From contig NC_079491.1 of the NCBI RefSeq assembly GCF_020520425.1, forward strand, positions 29,441,449 to 29,505,448: a stretch of 64,000 nucleotides of DNA, in the 5' to 3' direction. Position 1 is the first letter of the stretch; each line of letters opens with the position of its first letter. This stretch comes from Spinacia oleracea. Lineage: Eukaryota > Streptophyta > Magnoliopsida > Caryophyllales > Amaranthaceae. The notes beneath the pieces are model-generated. The model was not told where the DNA came from and made no database searches. It worked only from the letters and a program-made list of their open reading frames with translations. This document shows, piece after piece, positions 11,700 to 23,328 of this stretch. A program made the position numbers and the translations under genes.

Positions 11700-14077
11700 A
11701 TGTCTAGGCCGATGTTGCTGGTATTCTTGCTGCTCATTCTTATCATTACTTCTCAGTTCGAGTGGAGGCAACAGCTTGTCGCTGATGTCGATTCCAACCA
11801 CACTTTGTCTCAGAAACATCACCGTATTTCCAACAGAGAAGAAGCTGTCAAGGAGAAGGTTTTTTTTTTTTTTTTGTTGCTGCTGACTATTTCATATTAT
11901 TACAACTGCTAGCTGTGCTTCATTTTCTGTAATTTCAAACTAGCCTATCTAATGATTTGAACCTCTATCGTGTTTACTGCAGTTTCTAAAAGCTTCATCT
12001 TAATGTCCAATGTTAACTGCAGATTTCGCCTTTGTGTTTCAGTAAATCAATAGCGTCTCTGGCTCTTTTGCAATTGCCTCCCGCATTTAATTTGCAGCAC
12101 TCTCTTGTCTCTCCATACTTCCGCAATCATAATCTTTGGGATGAATGTCCCCTCTCCCCTTTCAAATTCCACTGTTTGGTCTCAATGCCATTTGACAGTT
12201 TTCTTCGTCCTACTCTTAAATACCAACCAATATAATGTGTTGAGTCAGCAATGCATACACTCACTAGGAATGTCATTGTGGTCCTCGTAGAGTCGTATGG
12301 CACATATCACTCTGCGTAGAAGAAAGTGATGGAAGCACTTTTCAAATTCATTTAGCATATGATGTTAGTTAACTGGATTTACTGGATAGATCCTGCTATG
12401 AGATAGGGATCTATGGAGAATGGTGGAAGTAATAGTGAACATGCCATTAAAGGGAAAATTGGATGCAACATTGGGTACTGCTCTGAGAAATGAAACATTC
12501 AGCCAGTGAAGGAAGTAAAAAAGGCCCCAACTTGTATTCTACGAACTATCTGAGTAGTTGAGATGTGAGATATGTTGTCTATATGCCTTGTTTGTGGGAA
12601 TGACCTTCCTTGTGAAATTAACTCCGTATTAATCAAGATAGGTTGATTAGGAAGAGAACGCAGTCTTTGTATGAAGAGTGCTGTTCGTATAGTATTGTGT
12701 TGGTGATTGTGGGGAACAAGTTACTAGCTTAAAATTGTTGAAATCTTCCAACATATTTTTATGTATTTTTGTTCTTGTTGAGTAGTGAAATCCTTGAAGG
12801 CAGGTGTAGGCATCTGGTTTTTATGCTTTTATTGTGTAAATGACTGACTGCTAGTTTGTTCTTATGGCATCTCCAGTGGTTGCCTACTATTTGGTGTAGC
12901 TTGCCAGTGCCATATAATATAAGCTCTCTTAATTTGTTATCTGGGTACCACTCCAATGGTAGGCTACAGGGATATAGGTTAAATGGTCCGTCCTGTCAGT
13001 CAACACTCCAACATTGTTTATTTGCAATTGTAATTTTTTGTTTTCCCTGTTGGAAAACTATTTGTAGTTTCAGAAAATGAAATGAAATTATGATTGACTG
13101 CTAGTTTATTCTTATGATATCTCCAGTTATTGGCTACCAGTTTGTATAGTTTTATTTGTGGTTTTCCAAGTTTTGTTGCTACTAGGCCTACAACCAGTGA
13201 GAGCGCTGAACCCCCCCCCCCAAAAAAAAGGGAACTGAAATGCTTAGTGCTTAGATGGGGGATAACCCTAAGGCATCAGACACCTCTATCATGCTTGCAT
13301 TTTCACTGTGTTTGATGTTAATGCAAGTCTCCTGTCTGCCTTGCTTCGTTTTGATTTTATTAAAAATCCAATCAGAGTTTCCTGTTTTGGCTACTTATCC
13401 TGAGCCCAACTAGGAACATTCTCCCGTGGCTCTTCAGCAGTCCACCAGGTAGGTAATTTTGAGCTGGGACTAGAGGCTGCAATTGGAGTTGCTCTTATGT
13501 TGGTATGGCTGGCTGATTTCTGTTAGGATGTACCCATAGTAGACATGGTGTTATAACTGTTTAGACATGGTGTTTGAACATTTCTGCCTTCTCTCTTGCT
13601 AAAACCATCTTCCGTTTTGGCTGTCTACCTTTTTGTAGTTGACAACAATTCATATTCTATTACCATCTCTAGTTATTGAGGTAATTAGGTGAAATGCTCT
13701 CTGGATCAATCTAGTGTTACTCACCAATCTGTTTTTTTTGTTATCCAGCGTGTTAGGCTTTTAGTTTGAAGTATTTAAGGCGCCCGTGATGTTTGTGAGA
13801 CAAATTCTGATAAATTTAGTAGAATTTTCCTATTGTATGACGTGCAGTAGATAACTTTGTCTCAACTGAACATCTTGACAATTCATCTTCTCATGTTCAA
13901 ACATCGCAGATCATTTTATCTCAAGAGAAGAGCATTCAGAAACTCAATGAGCTTGTACGAAGTCTGCGAGAACAGTTATCAGATTGCCGTAGTATTAATG
14001 GAAGTGCAAACAGCAGTTTAAGCAATTTAACTGAAAGTATTATAGAGCTTGAACGGCAGCAATTTTTGGAAGATTAA
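11700..14077 (+). CDS. Small signal-anchored coiled-coil protein, 2 exons, function unknown
   Basis: Exons 11700-11858 and 13910-14077 join in phase 0 (GAGAAG|gt...cgcag|ATCATT) and encode 108 residues. The protein begins MSRPMLLVFLLLILIITSQF, a hydrophobic signal peptide or signal anchor at about residues 5-18. A short charged luminal part follows. A heptad-like helical segment runs from about residue 45 to 80 (REEAVKEKIILSQEKSIQKL and on through LVRSLREQL), and it ends in ELERQQFLED. It is probably membrane-anchored or secreted and self-associating. I recall similar short conserved plant proteins of unknown function, without a name. The 2051-base intron lies between the two halves of the helix. 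The frame also contains an upstream GTG codon at 11691, but ATG at 11700 is the natural start. Confidence 0.8.
11859..13909 (+). other. Intron of the small coiled-coil gene
   Basis: A GT-AG intron of 2051 bases with no gene inside. It holds a degenerate direct repeat: 'gactgactgctagtttgttc' near 12840 recurs with changes at about 13093 and continues for some 50 bases. A C11-A8 run lies at about 13211-13229. Confidence 0.7.
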
Positions 14078-14305
14078 GCAAGCTGTGCGTATTGTTCCAT
14101 TTAATCATGTGATAGGAGGGTTTTATACGTGTTTTGTGCCCTTGAATGTTGCCATATTTGTATTCAAAATTCATTCATACACACAAGTTGTACCTGCTGT
14201 AGGGAAGAGAGTATTGTATCTTATAAAGGCATGTCTATATTATGTTTTAAATATGTGATATGACATTCTCTTTAAGATTAAGCTTGATTGTGAAAATGTG
14301 GCAAT

Positions 14306-14399
14306 GAAATTGGTTTGGATCCAGATGGGATATGTGTGCTAGATCATTTAAAGAAATTGGTTTTGATCCAGATGGGATATGTGTGCTAGATCATTCAAA
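14306..14399. repeat. 47-bp tandem duplication
   Basis: Two copies (14306-14352 and 14353-14399), each starting GAAATTGGTTT and containing GATCCAGATGGGATATGTG. They differ at very few positions. They lie in the presumed 3' flank of the preceding gene. Confidence 0.85.
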
Positions 14400-14532
14400 T
14401 TTTGTGAAGCGTTCTTAGTGTTTAGAAATTAGATAGCCTTAACTGGTATAGATGAGATTTCATTGCATGTCAAGAATAAAGGCACCTCAGGGCTTAGAGG
14501 ACTTTACTCATGGAGCTATCCGGCATTGATTG

Positions 14533-14639
14533 TTTTTCTTTTGGTGTAAATGAGCCATAATGGCGGGGATTAGAATCGATACCAGGATCACCTGAAACCG
14601 GGAGGGAAGCTCTAACCAACTGAGCTATCCCCCACTCTC
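14533..14639 (-). mobile_element. tRNA-derived SINE with 15-bp target site duplications
   Basis: Read on the minus strand it begins GAGAGTGGGGGATAGCTCAG. It has an A box (TAGCTCAGTTGG) and a B box-like GGTATCGATTC about 35 bases further on, and ends in an A-rich tail (the T-run at 14533-14542 on the + strand). It is flanked by ATCCGGCATTGATTG (14518-14532) and ATCTGGCATTGATTG (14640-14654), direct repeats with one mismatch. These are the hallmarks of LINE-mobilised SINE insertion. The total of 107 bp is very short for a plant SINE, so it may be little more than the tRNA head plus tail. The arms pair too poorly for it to be a working tRNA gene. Confidence 0.82.
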
Positions 14640-14654
14640 ATCTGGCATTGATTG

Positions 14655-15354
14655 TGATTAGTTGTAAATCCATCCTAAAATATTCAATTATAGTTCTTTT
14701 ATTATTTTTGTACTTGCATCTAAAGATGGCACTGGGACGGTCATGTGCACGAAAAAGCATAACCCGACACGAGAATGAAGTTGTGAGCTATGGGTTGGGC
14801 CCGATTTGTATTCTTTTTTTTTTTGGAAATAGCACGACAAAACACGTTAAATTAAGTGATATTATGCTTAGTCGAGTCCGGACACATTTTTTTAATTTGA
14901 GGCACAACCCGGCCAAGCACGTAACAAATCGGATTGGCATACCCTTTCAGACCCTAGGCACATGACCTCGGCATGAAGCACGACCCGACCCACAACCATC
15001 TTTACTAGCGTTAGTTAGGACTAGTTTTATATGTACGTGATGCGTGTGAGAGTAAAAAAATAAATATTGTGTTATTACATACCATCCAATAAATAATAGG
15101 TTAGAAAATTGTTCACAAAGTTCAGCTAAAGAAATCATCTCTATAAAAACATCTAACAACATACGCATGTCTTTACTTTACATGACACAAAATTCTAAAT
15201 GGTAAGGAGCAGTACAAAAGTAGAGAAATTAAACATAATTGGGTTTCACTTGTAAATAAGGCTGGAAAAGGCAAGTGTATCATGTCATTTCAGAGGGGTG
15301 GGGTGGGTGTAATTCTGAAACTATTTGTTTAATAGGGTGGTGGGACATAGGATA
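14655..15354. other. Intergenic DNA without recognised gene
   Basis: 14700-15000 contains moderately GC-rich, repeat-like sequence (CGACCCGACCCAC and similar). I cannot assign it to a family. The rest is AT-rich with nothing I can support. Confidence 0.5.
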
Positions 15355-15356
15355 TA

Positions 15357-15683
15357 CTCCCTCCGTCCCTTAATACTCCCACCAGTTTGACCGGTACGGA
15401 GTTTAAGACATTTAGATTGACTTATTAATTTAATGGGTGTTAGTTGATAGTGGGGTATTTTTTTAATATAGTTAGTGGGAAATGGGTAAGAGGTGGAGAG
15501 TGGTGAGTGGGGGTGTAATTTTTTAAATGATTTTTTTGTAGGGAATAGGGGTGTAGGTGAGGTTAGTAAGTAAGTGTGAGAAATAATAAAATATTGGTAT
15601 AAATTTTCATTTATAGAAGCGGTGCAAGTATTAAGGGACGACCTGTAAAGGAAAGCGGTGCGAATATTAAGGGACGGAGGGAG
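15357..15683. mobile_element. Stowaway-like MITE (327 bp)
   Basis: Terminal inverted repeats CTCCCTCCGTCCCTTAATAC / ...TATTAAGGGACGGAGGGAG are flanked by TA on both sides (15355-15356 and 15684-15685). This is the signature of Tc1/mariner-derived Stowaway elements. No coding capacity. Confidence 0.9.
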
Positions 15684-15685
15684 TA

Positions 15686-16703
15686 TTAGATAGATTATTT
15701 AATTAGATGGTGGGGTTGATAAGTTACTAAAAATGGCAAGTGTATCTCTTAAATAAATAAGGCTAGAAAAGGCAAGTGTATCTCTTAAATAAATACGGAG
15801 GGGGCAGCTCTTTAGTTCTAAAAAAAATTGTAACAGATAAATAAGGCCTCGTTCGGTATCTTTTTTGTTTCCAGTTTTCTGTTTTTTTACTAAACTAAAA
15901 ACCAAAATATGAAAACCACAAAAAGTAGTTTCCAATTTTTTTATTGTCAGTTTTAAAAATCAATATGATTACTATAAGTATGATTATTTTTTAGTTAATG
16001 GCTCAATCAAAATCACATGACTTTGTATTTGTATAATTAGTAGTTATTCAACTACAATCAATAATAATACTCTAACATGATCTTACATTATAGATCACAT
16101 AAAGTGAGAGCGAAACATGTATTGTGTTTTGAGTGATTAAGATGGGGAGGGAGTTAAGTTTATATAGTAAACAAATGTTACTTATATTTTGCTTCTTGTG
16201 AGTTGATTGACGCGAATTATGGGTTAATTGTTATTATCCCCAAATTTAGATTAATCATAAATTATAATTGCAATAATTACAAAGATGATTGAATTTATTT
16301 AATTTATTTTCACATTGGCAATTACTCCGATATAATTATTCTTGATTTAATATAAGGCAAGATTTGTTATTAATTCAATTATGAGCAAGGGTATAATATA
16401 TAGACTATTCTATAGGGGACTCCAAAAGTGTAGTTACTAAATTGAGCTCATGAGTTCTCTTATGAAATAGAGATGAATCAATAAGTTGTCACTTTTATTC
16501 CTTAATTAAATTTTATTAACTCAAAACCCTTATAAATATTTTGTTTTCTTGTGAAAAAAGATTAAAAAATAACAATTTTCCATAAAAGTAAAACAATTAT
16601 AGTTAATCTTTTATTTTCCCTTTTCTTTAATAACCACATAAATGGCAAACGGGAAAAACATTTAGGGACGGAAAAAGTACCAATTAGGTATGTACATAAA
16701 ATC
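15686..16703. other. AT-rich intergenic DNA
   Basis: A phrase 'ggcaagtgtatctcttaaataaata' occurs twice at 15736-15800 and in changed form near 15260, on the other side of the Stowaway element. Nothing else recognisable. Confidence 0.5.
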
Positions 16704-16705
16704 TA

Positions 16706-16971
16706 CCCCTTCCGTTCCTTTTTGTTCTTATCGTTTGGCTTTTTACACGTTTATTAACGACTAATTAATGTGCATTGAGATTCCTCTATTTTTTTTATTT
16801 AAACAAGGTAAATTGCGTTTATTTAAAATGTTTTCACTTTTACCAAAATTCTAATATTGGACAATGAGAAAATTTTAATTTCACAATGAAAAAGAGTGAG
16901 AGATTAAATGAACCAATTAATTTAATTGGTTAAAAAAAAAACCCGTAAAAAAAAAAAAGAGACGGAGGGAG
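16706..16971. mobile_element. Stowaway-like MITE (266 bp), upstream of the EEP/EF-hand gene
   Basis: It starts CCCCTTCCGTTCC and ends GAGACGGAGGGAG, with TA on each side (16704-16705, 16972-16973). Its interior (for example AAATTGCGTTTATTTAAAATG) is shared with the elements at 21097-22155. It ends about 235 bases before the ATG of the next gene, so it may form part of that promoter. Confidence 0.82.
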
Positions 16972-17205
16972 TACTAATCTAGGGAGATTTCCAAAATTGA
17001 GGCCATGATGGTTTTATAGAACGTCGGCCCCTTATTTCCCTGTCAATGTTTGTAGACTAGTGTTTGTTGACTTGTAACTTTACTTGACCATCATAAATGT
17101 ATTAATGTATTATTATGTCCATTCATTTTTTGATACTAAACCTCTAATCTTTGTGCTTTAACCTCTAATATTGTGTGTGTGGTGGTGAATTGAGCAAACT
17201 TTGAG

Positions 17206-19353
17206 ATGTTTAATATTGATATTGATACTGATATGGTTGAGCCAGTAATGGTTAATGGGTTGAACCAACGAGTAGACGATCGAAACAAAAATATGCAGAA
17301 TTTGGATGATTGTGATCCTATTTCTTGTACAACTTTCAATATCCTTGCACCTATTTACAAGCGACTTGGTGGAGGGGTATGTCTTTCTGTCACTAATTTT
17401 GTCTATCTTTTACTAACTCGATCTTTTGGTCTCTTGACTCTTGGTGTGATTATTATTGTTTTTCATTTCAGACACGTGAAAGCGAGTTTAGGGAGTCTTG
17501 GCATTGTAGGAACAACAAGATATTGGATATGTTGCTAGACTTGAAATCCTCTGTATTATGTTTGCAGGTAGGGGAAACTCATTCTTTTCTGTCAAAGAGA
17601 TATAGTAGATTCATTGAATGACTTTTTAGGAATTTTGGGTGGATAATGAGGAACTAGTTGGGATGTATGAGAAGAGGCTTCATGATGCGGGCTATCATAC
17701 TTACAAGCTTGCTCGAACTAACAATCGTGGTGATATATGGTACGTGCTATTGGAATGCCTTTCTTCATGATCAATTTCTGGAGTTGGTTGTTTTGTTTTG
17801 AGCATTAATTAATAGAAAGCTTTTCTTTCCAGGTCTTTTAACAGCACTACATCAAAGCCAGTTCCGGTTGTTAAATTACAGAGAATTGTTGTTCAATGAT
17901 ATTGCTGATCGTGTAGCACAAGTTTTGCATGTTGAGGTATTTTGTGACATTGCACAGAAGAATACCACAAATATAGTGAAAGAAGTGATGATTGTGAATA
18001 CTCATTTGATATTTCCTCATGATTCAAGATACTGCTTTCTTCGGCTACAGCAGGTGCTGCTTTATGTATTCAGCATAATTTTATTAAATGTAGTCAGCTA
18101 AAATTGTAGATATCAAAATATATGATTCTGGTTGGGTGTTTTTGTTTCAAAGGTTTACAAGATTTTGCAATATATCAGGTCATACATGGAGAAATATGCC
18201 CTCCTTATACCTGTCATCCTCTGCGGGTATGGTCTAATTAATCCCAGATCTTACATGTTACAGTGAACGGTTTTCATATCCTGTATATCTTTGTGTTACA
18301 TACCTGATACCTTTGTATAGGGATTGGAATGGAAGTAAGAAAGGACATGTCTACAAGTTTTTGCGATCACAAGGTTTTGTCTCGTCCTATGATATTGCTC
18401 ACCATCATCAGGATGATACTGAAGATTCACAAAAGGTCCGCTGGCATGCCTCATTCGTCATTCTGATATCTGACCATTTTTCAATTTTCAGTCAAGCTAG
18501 TAGTGATGGTAATACTTATTTTACAGTGGGTTAGTCACCGCAACCACAGAGGAAATATATGTGGAGTGGATTTTATTTGGCTGCAGAATCCCGGGAAACA
18601 GCAGAAAGCCTTAAAAGAAAGCTTCATGGAAGCACTTTTGGGAAACATTAAGGTAACTTTTTTATTTTTTATTTTGAATGTGGTTACAACTTACAAATCA
18701 TGGTATAATGGAGTTGGCAAAGTGTAATTCACAGAATCTCCTGCACAAAGTTATAAGTGGAGGCGTTGATCAGTTGCCACTGAGACTAAGGGACGGATGT
18801 ATAACATATTCTGAGTTTTCTCAAGCCCTTGTAGAGGTAGCCTGTAGTCTTTGCTGTGATAAATTATCCTTTGTTGAAATGCTGCATCTGATGATTAAAA
18901 CATTTTATTGTTGTAGTTGGGCATAAGTGAGCATCCTCATGGAGGCCTAAATGGTGAGGATATCAGAGAAATATGGGAGCGTATAGATGCAGATGCAGAT
19001 GCAGATGCAGATGCAGATGGAGATGGAATTGTTAACGTGCCAAACTATTTGGTACGGCTTTTCCTTGACATTCACATTATATGTACGTTGATCCATCAGC
19101 TCATTCCTGTAGAGTGCATGCATGACCCTTTGTACTTAATTGATTCATTTTCAGCATGAAGAAGATGATAATTATAGTGTAAAGTGTAAAGGAAGTAGAA
19201 GATCCGAGGAATTGTGTGCCTGCAATTGGATTTGTGGTCAAGAAGGCTACACTTTTCCCTCAACAAGTGGAGGAAGGCTCTTGGCCGGAGAATTACTTGC
19301 TTTCTGATCATGCACATCTCACTGTCCAATTTTCACTATCTCAATACATGTAA
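17206..19353 (+). CDS. Endonuclease/exonuclease/phosphatase-fold protein with C-terminal EF-hands (At1g02270-like)
   Basis: Ten exons: 17206-17376, 17472-17567, 17630-17729 (or 17739), 17833-18053, 18153-18226, 18321-18435, 18527-18652, 18735-18836, 18917-19051, 19192 (or 19155)-19353. The fold's catalytic blocks are all visible: TTFNILAPIY, LCLQEFWV, VNTHLIFPHD, LCGDWNGSKKGHVYKF, CGVDFIWL and LSDHAHLTVQF. EF-hand-like segments follow: a degenerate one (RDGCITYSEF) and one with loop DADGDGIVNVPN, in which a (DA) repeat has expanded. Relatives are CCR4-like Mg2+-dependent nucleases or phosphatases; the plant member is described only as a calcium-binding protein. Two junctions are odd. The strong donor at 17740 breaks the frame, while GTGATA at 17730 keeps it. 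The normal acceptor at 19154 gives a stop at 19305 and loses the SDH block, while AG at 19191 keeps it. The best in-frame model has 433 residues. It may be a gene with unusual splicing, an early pseudogene, or contain sequence errors. Confidence 0.85.
18986..19027 (+). repeat. GATGCA codon repeat inside the second EF-hand
   Basis: Five perfect GATGCA units (18986-19015) followed by two GATGGA units encode Asp-Ala repeats running into the Ca2+ loop. Extra Asp-Ala pairs just before the loop let it be read in several registers. Position 12 of the natural register is Asn and not the usual Glu. Confidence 0.85.
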
Positions 19354-20905
19354 GCCAGTGTGTTCTATCATGTTATATACTTAGGGTGCGTTCTATTCAC
19401 TTGATTTTCACTTATATACTTATACTTAATAGTGCGCTTAAAATGAACTAGGGCGAGATCATCGTGTTGAGTTTTAGTTGATGATTCCAACCAATTAACA
19501 GCAGAGTATGCATGTTGTCATGTTGATGTACTCCACATCTCAGTATCCGAATACATGTATACATGTATGTTTTTTTTTTGACATGAGCTTAAACAAACTA
19601 GCTTAAACAACCTAACATTTATGTATACATGTATGTTAGGTTGGGTAGATAACCAAGATCGATTACTTCATTAGTAGACTCATGACTTTTTATCTTACCA
19701 TCAAGGCATTATAATTACTCCGTAATTAATACTCTAATTTCATAATGATTGGCCATATATATATACATGAACACAAGATTATATTATTGGGAATGAGATT
19801 AACATTTAATGTCAACATTAATGATATCACCTCAATAGTCAAACGTGGATCATAGACTGTCATCTTCCTATTTCCATTTCTATAATCCAAATTCAACTAT
19901 GCAAATTCAACTATGCAAATTCAACCAATTCAACCTCACTGTGAATATAATTCTACTACTCATAGCTTTAGGATATAATTGTTGTAATTATCTTCGTCTG
20001 ATTTCCTAACATTGTAAGTATTAATACTTCACATTATAAATACAATCAATGGAATACTCTCATATTCAGAGAGTTCACAAAATCCAACATGGTAAACGCA
20101 CTTAGATTAAGGAGTATTATAAAACATCTACTCAGTATCCGCAATACTGAAAATTATAAGGTGCATTGTGCACCCAATAGTATTTTTATTCTCATTGATG
20201 GTCTTTCTCACATTTTCTCCTCACATGTAAGCAAAAAGGTGAGAATGTAAACCTTATATGTTCTAATCCAATCACATGACAAAAAAGGAAAACAAAAGTC
20301 GCCAACCAAAGCCGATTACTAAACAAGGTCAATAGGTCATATCGGGACTAACTTAGCTAACGAGGCTAGTTAACCCCGAGTCCGATGCATGGTCCAAGCA
20401 CATAGTTACTGAATTTGAGCGGGCTTGGACTAGGGCCTTATAAATTTTACTCCAAATTAACGATGAAATTGGGCCATCGCTATAAATCTAAATAAAGAGT
20501 GAAGATTCAATAGACTAACCACTCAGAATTTAGGGGCCGTTAGATGGGCAGATGATGATGTCACTTCACGTCAGGTGAATAGATGATGCTATAAAGAGAG
20601 GCCGCACATTGATCCAATTGCTGCACTTAATACTCTTAATTAATACAGGACGTTAGCTACTACCCAAATATGGAGTATTATTACTGCTCTACTCTTTACC
20701 AATTGTATGTTGGTTGTGGTGATTGAGGTTGAACTTGGTAGGGAGGATCGCGTGTTCATCATCTGAAATAACAATTGAGAGGGGACTGAAACCTATCTAC
20801 CCATAACTCGCCCCAAATTCGAATTAACGCTAAGATAAATCAGGTGATAACACCAAAAAAAACTTACCCTACTCTTTCATTTAAACCATTTTGGAAGATC
20901 CCGTC
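19354..20905. other. Intergenic DNA downstream of the EEP/EF-hand gene
   Basis: It contains TATACATGTATGTT twice (near 19557 and 19623) around a T-run, and a 15-base unit AATTCAACTATGCAA repeated near 19890-19920. Nothing protein-coding is convincing. A 'gtgcattgtgcaccc' string near 20162 resembles the ends of the elements at 49947 and 56622. Confidence 0.5.
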
Positions 20906-20907
20906 AA

Positions 20908-20957
<50 letters not shown>
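20906..20957. repeat. (AAT)n microsatellite
   Basis: An uninterrupted run of about 17 AAT triplets. Confidence 0.97.
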
Positions 20958-20958
<1 letters not shown>

Positions 20959-21096
20959 TGGAAGAGAGATCCTTCTTCAATACTCACTTTACTCCGTATT
21001 AAACTTTCAATTCTCATACATATAAGATCAGTACCCAATTTATTGTTTAGTATATTGCATGCCGGATTACATGTCACATCATCTTTTACTTAATTA

Positions 21097-21515
21097 TCTC
21101 CTTCGCCCCTTTTTATTCTTTACGTTTAGTATTATGCACGCGATTTAACAACTGCTCTTTTCGTCTCTTCTTATTCTTTACGTGTATTCCATTTCGGGTG
21201 TTCCATTTTGTTCTTTACCTGCATTTCATTTTACATTATCACATAAATGCCTTAATATTTTATAAAAATATGTGTCCAAATAATATTTTAACTAATTAAA
21301 TTCATTAGGGCATTTAATCTCTCACACTTTTCTATTGAGGCATTAAATCTTTTTCCGTTTCCCACAGTTAGATTTGTTATAAAAGTGAAAATTTTAAAAT
21401 AAAGGTAATTTGTTTTATTTAAATACAAAAATAGAGGAATCTTAGTGCACATTAATTAGTCACTAAATCGCGTACATAATACCAACCGTAAAAAAATATT
21501 TTGGGACAGAGGGAG
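21097..21515. mobile_element. Stowaway-like MITE, inverted relative to the next one
   Basis: The left end TCTCCTTCGCCCC is decayed; the right end GGGACAGAGGGAG is clear with TA on each side. The interior is the reverse complement of that of 21699-22155 and 16706-16971. A second end-like segment at about 21152 (CTCTTTTCGTCTCTTCTTATTC) suggests a duplication or a nested partial copy. Confidence 0.7.
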
Positions 21516-21529
21516 TAATTAATATTGAT

Positions 21530-21690
21530 TATTCATTCTTTTTTTTAAAAAAAACAATGCAAATTACATTTATTGATAATGTTTTCACTTTTTATCTAAA
21601 ATATGACATTGGAAAAATGTGTCAATGGGAAAGTGTGGAAAGTTTAGTGCCCCAATGAACTTGATTGATAAAAATAATCACTTGCACGAT
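21530..21690. mobile_element. Degenerate partial copy of the same MITE family
   Basis: Between two better copies, sequence such as AATTACATTTATTGATAATG followed by GTTTTCACTTT matches their interiors, but no ends are preserved. Confidence 0.5.
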
Positions 21691-21698
21691 TTTTGGTA

Positions 21699-22155
21699 CT
21701 CCCTCCGTCTCCTTTTGTTCTTTATGTTTGGTATTTTCACGGGTTTTAATGATTAATTTGTATCGAGATTCCTTAATATTTTATTTAAACAAGATAAATT
21801 GCGTTTATTTATAATGTTTTCACTTTTATCAATATTCTGATATTGGGAAATGAAAAAAAAAATTAATGTCCCAATGGAAAAGTGTGAAAGATTAAGTGAC
21901 ATAATGAATTTAATTGGTTAAAATAATAATTGGACACAAATTTTGATAGAATACTAAGTCATTTATGTAATAATATAAAAAGAAATGTAAAGAACATTTT
22001 GAAATACCCAATAAGGAAAACGTAAAGAACAAAAAGAAATGGAGTAGAATATTATGGATATTTATGCTACAGTTAAAAAGAAATATTTCAAATGTAAAAA
22101 TTAAAAGTGGATACTCAAGACGGAAAGCGTAAAGAATAAAAAGGAACAGAGGGAG
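21699..22155. mobile_element. Stowaway-like MITE (457 bp)
   Basis: CTCCCTCCGTCTCCTTTTG at the left and GGAACAGAGGGAG at the right, flanked by TA (21697-21698 and 22156-22157). The right third repeats an end-like phrase (AACGTAAAGAACAAAAAGAAATGG near 22020 and AGCGTAAAGAATAAAAAGGAAC near 22126). The element may therefore be a composite with an extra end. Confidence 0.8.
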
Positions 22156-22157
22156 TA

Positions 22158-23328
22158 GTATGCTATTTAACATGGTCAAGTGATGGTCTAACAACTAAAT
22201 AAGTTTAGGTTGTCGTGACAAATTAAGTTTTATTTTTATTAAATTTAATAATAACCAAAATAAGTTGGAAAAAATTAAAAACTTGGATCACAATAAAATG
22301 TGCGCCACTTGGTATATGGATACAAATAGAGAGTTTGGTTTGACCTACAACGGATCAAAACGCGGTGCGGAAATATGTCAAAGGTAATAAAGGAGTAAAA
22401 TACATAATAGAGTAGTAAAGGGCCAAATTTGCCTAGGATTTTCCCTATTTTATTTTATGTCTCTATGAAAATGAAAAAAGGAATAGCGGTTAGATTGAGA
22501 AGAAAAAAAAAAAGGAAATAGAGAATGGAGATTAGAGAATAGAAAAATGAAAGCAATAAAGTGCGAATTAAAGGAAGATGACTAGGTGAGGTAATGAATT
22601 AGAAGAAGGGTCGCAGCAGCTTAGCAGATGCAATTACTCCCAATCTTACTAATATCTTTCAATTTATACGCCTCTCTAATATCTATTGCTCTACCTGAGT
22701 ACAATATAGGAAATATACATTTTTTTTAAAAAAAAAAAAGAAAAAGAAAAATGTATATATGTTCCCAAGTGTAGGCATATTAAAGAATTTGTTAAGGCAT
22801 TTAATTTACACTCGTCTTCTTCCTGAATCCTGATAATAATAAAATGAAATTATAATTAAAAAGTTTCCCTCTAGCTCTTGCTTAGTTTGTTGTTCGTTGT
22901 TGTTGGTGATCGGCATCGGCCACCACCAACATAATTATCTTTCTCAAAAAACAAAACAAATCTCTCTCTCTTACGGAGTACTCTTCTACAATTCCTATCC
23001 ATAATTTAATTAAGAATTAAAGACACCCTCTTTAATTTTCTTCTCTCTTCAATTTCCCCCTCTATATAATGAACTTCACATGAACTTAACTATTCCCATT
23101 TCCCATTTCCCATTTCCCAACCCCCTTCTCTTTCTTCCATTCTCTTTCTTAATTTCTCTCTCTTCTTTGTTTCATCAAGCTAAGGAAAGGAAAGGAGCTG
23201 CTCATATATATCAATTTCAAGTAAGTGATTTAATTTTACATAATACTATATATATATATAGATAGAATGAATGAATGAATGAATTTATAATAAAAGTGTT
23301 GGATGGGATGGGGTTTCAGGTATAAAAA
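22158..23328 (+). promoter_or_regulatory. Promoter, 5' UTR and 5'-UTR intron of the GIR-like gene
   Basis: CT-rich sequence at 23030-23170 with CTCTATATAATG at about 23061 is a plausible TATA and leader. A UTR intron is likely: CTTTCAA|GTAAGTG at 23221 and GGGGTTTCAG|GTATAAAAA ending at 23319, ten bases before the ATG. Farther upstream is AT-rich with an A-rich tract at 22503-22520 and 22728-22750. Confidence 0.5.

Noticed and set aside
14533-14639. A functional tRNA gene
   Set aside because: A and B boxes exist but the anticodon and T arms do not pair. The poly-A tail and target duplications identify a SINE.
17136-17339. Minus-strand frame over the first exon of the EEP gene
   Set aside because: Shadow of the real exon on the other strand.
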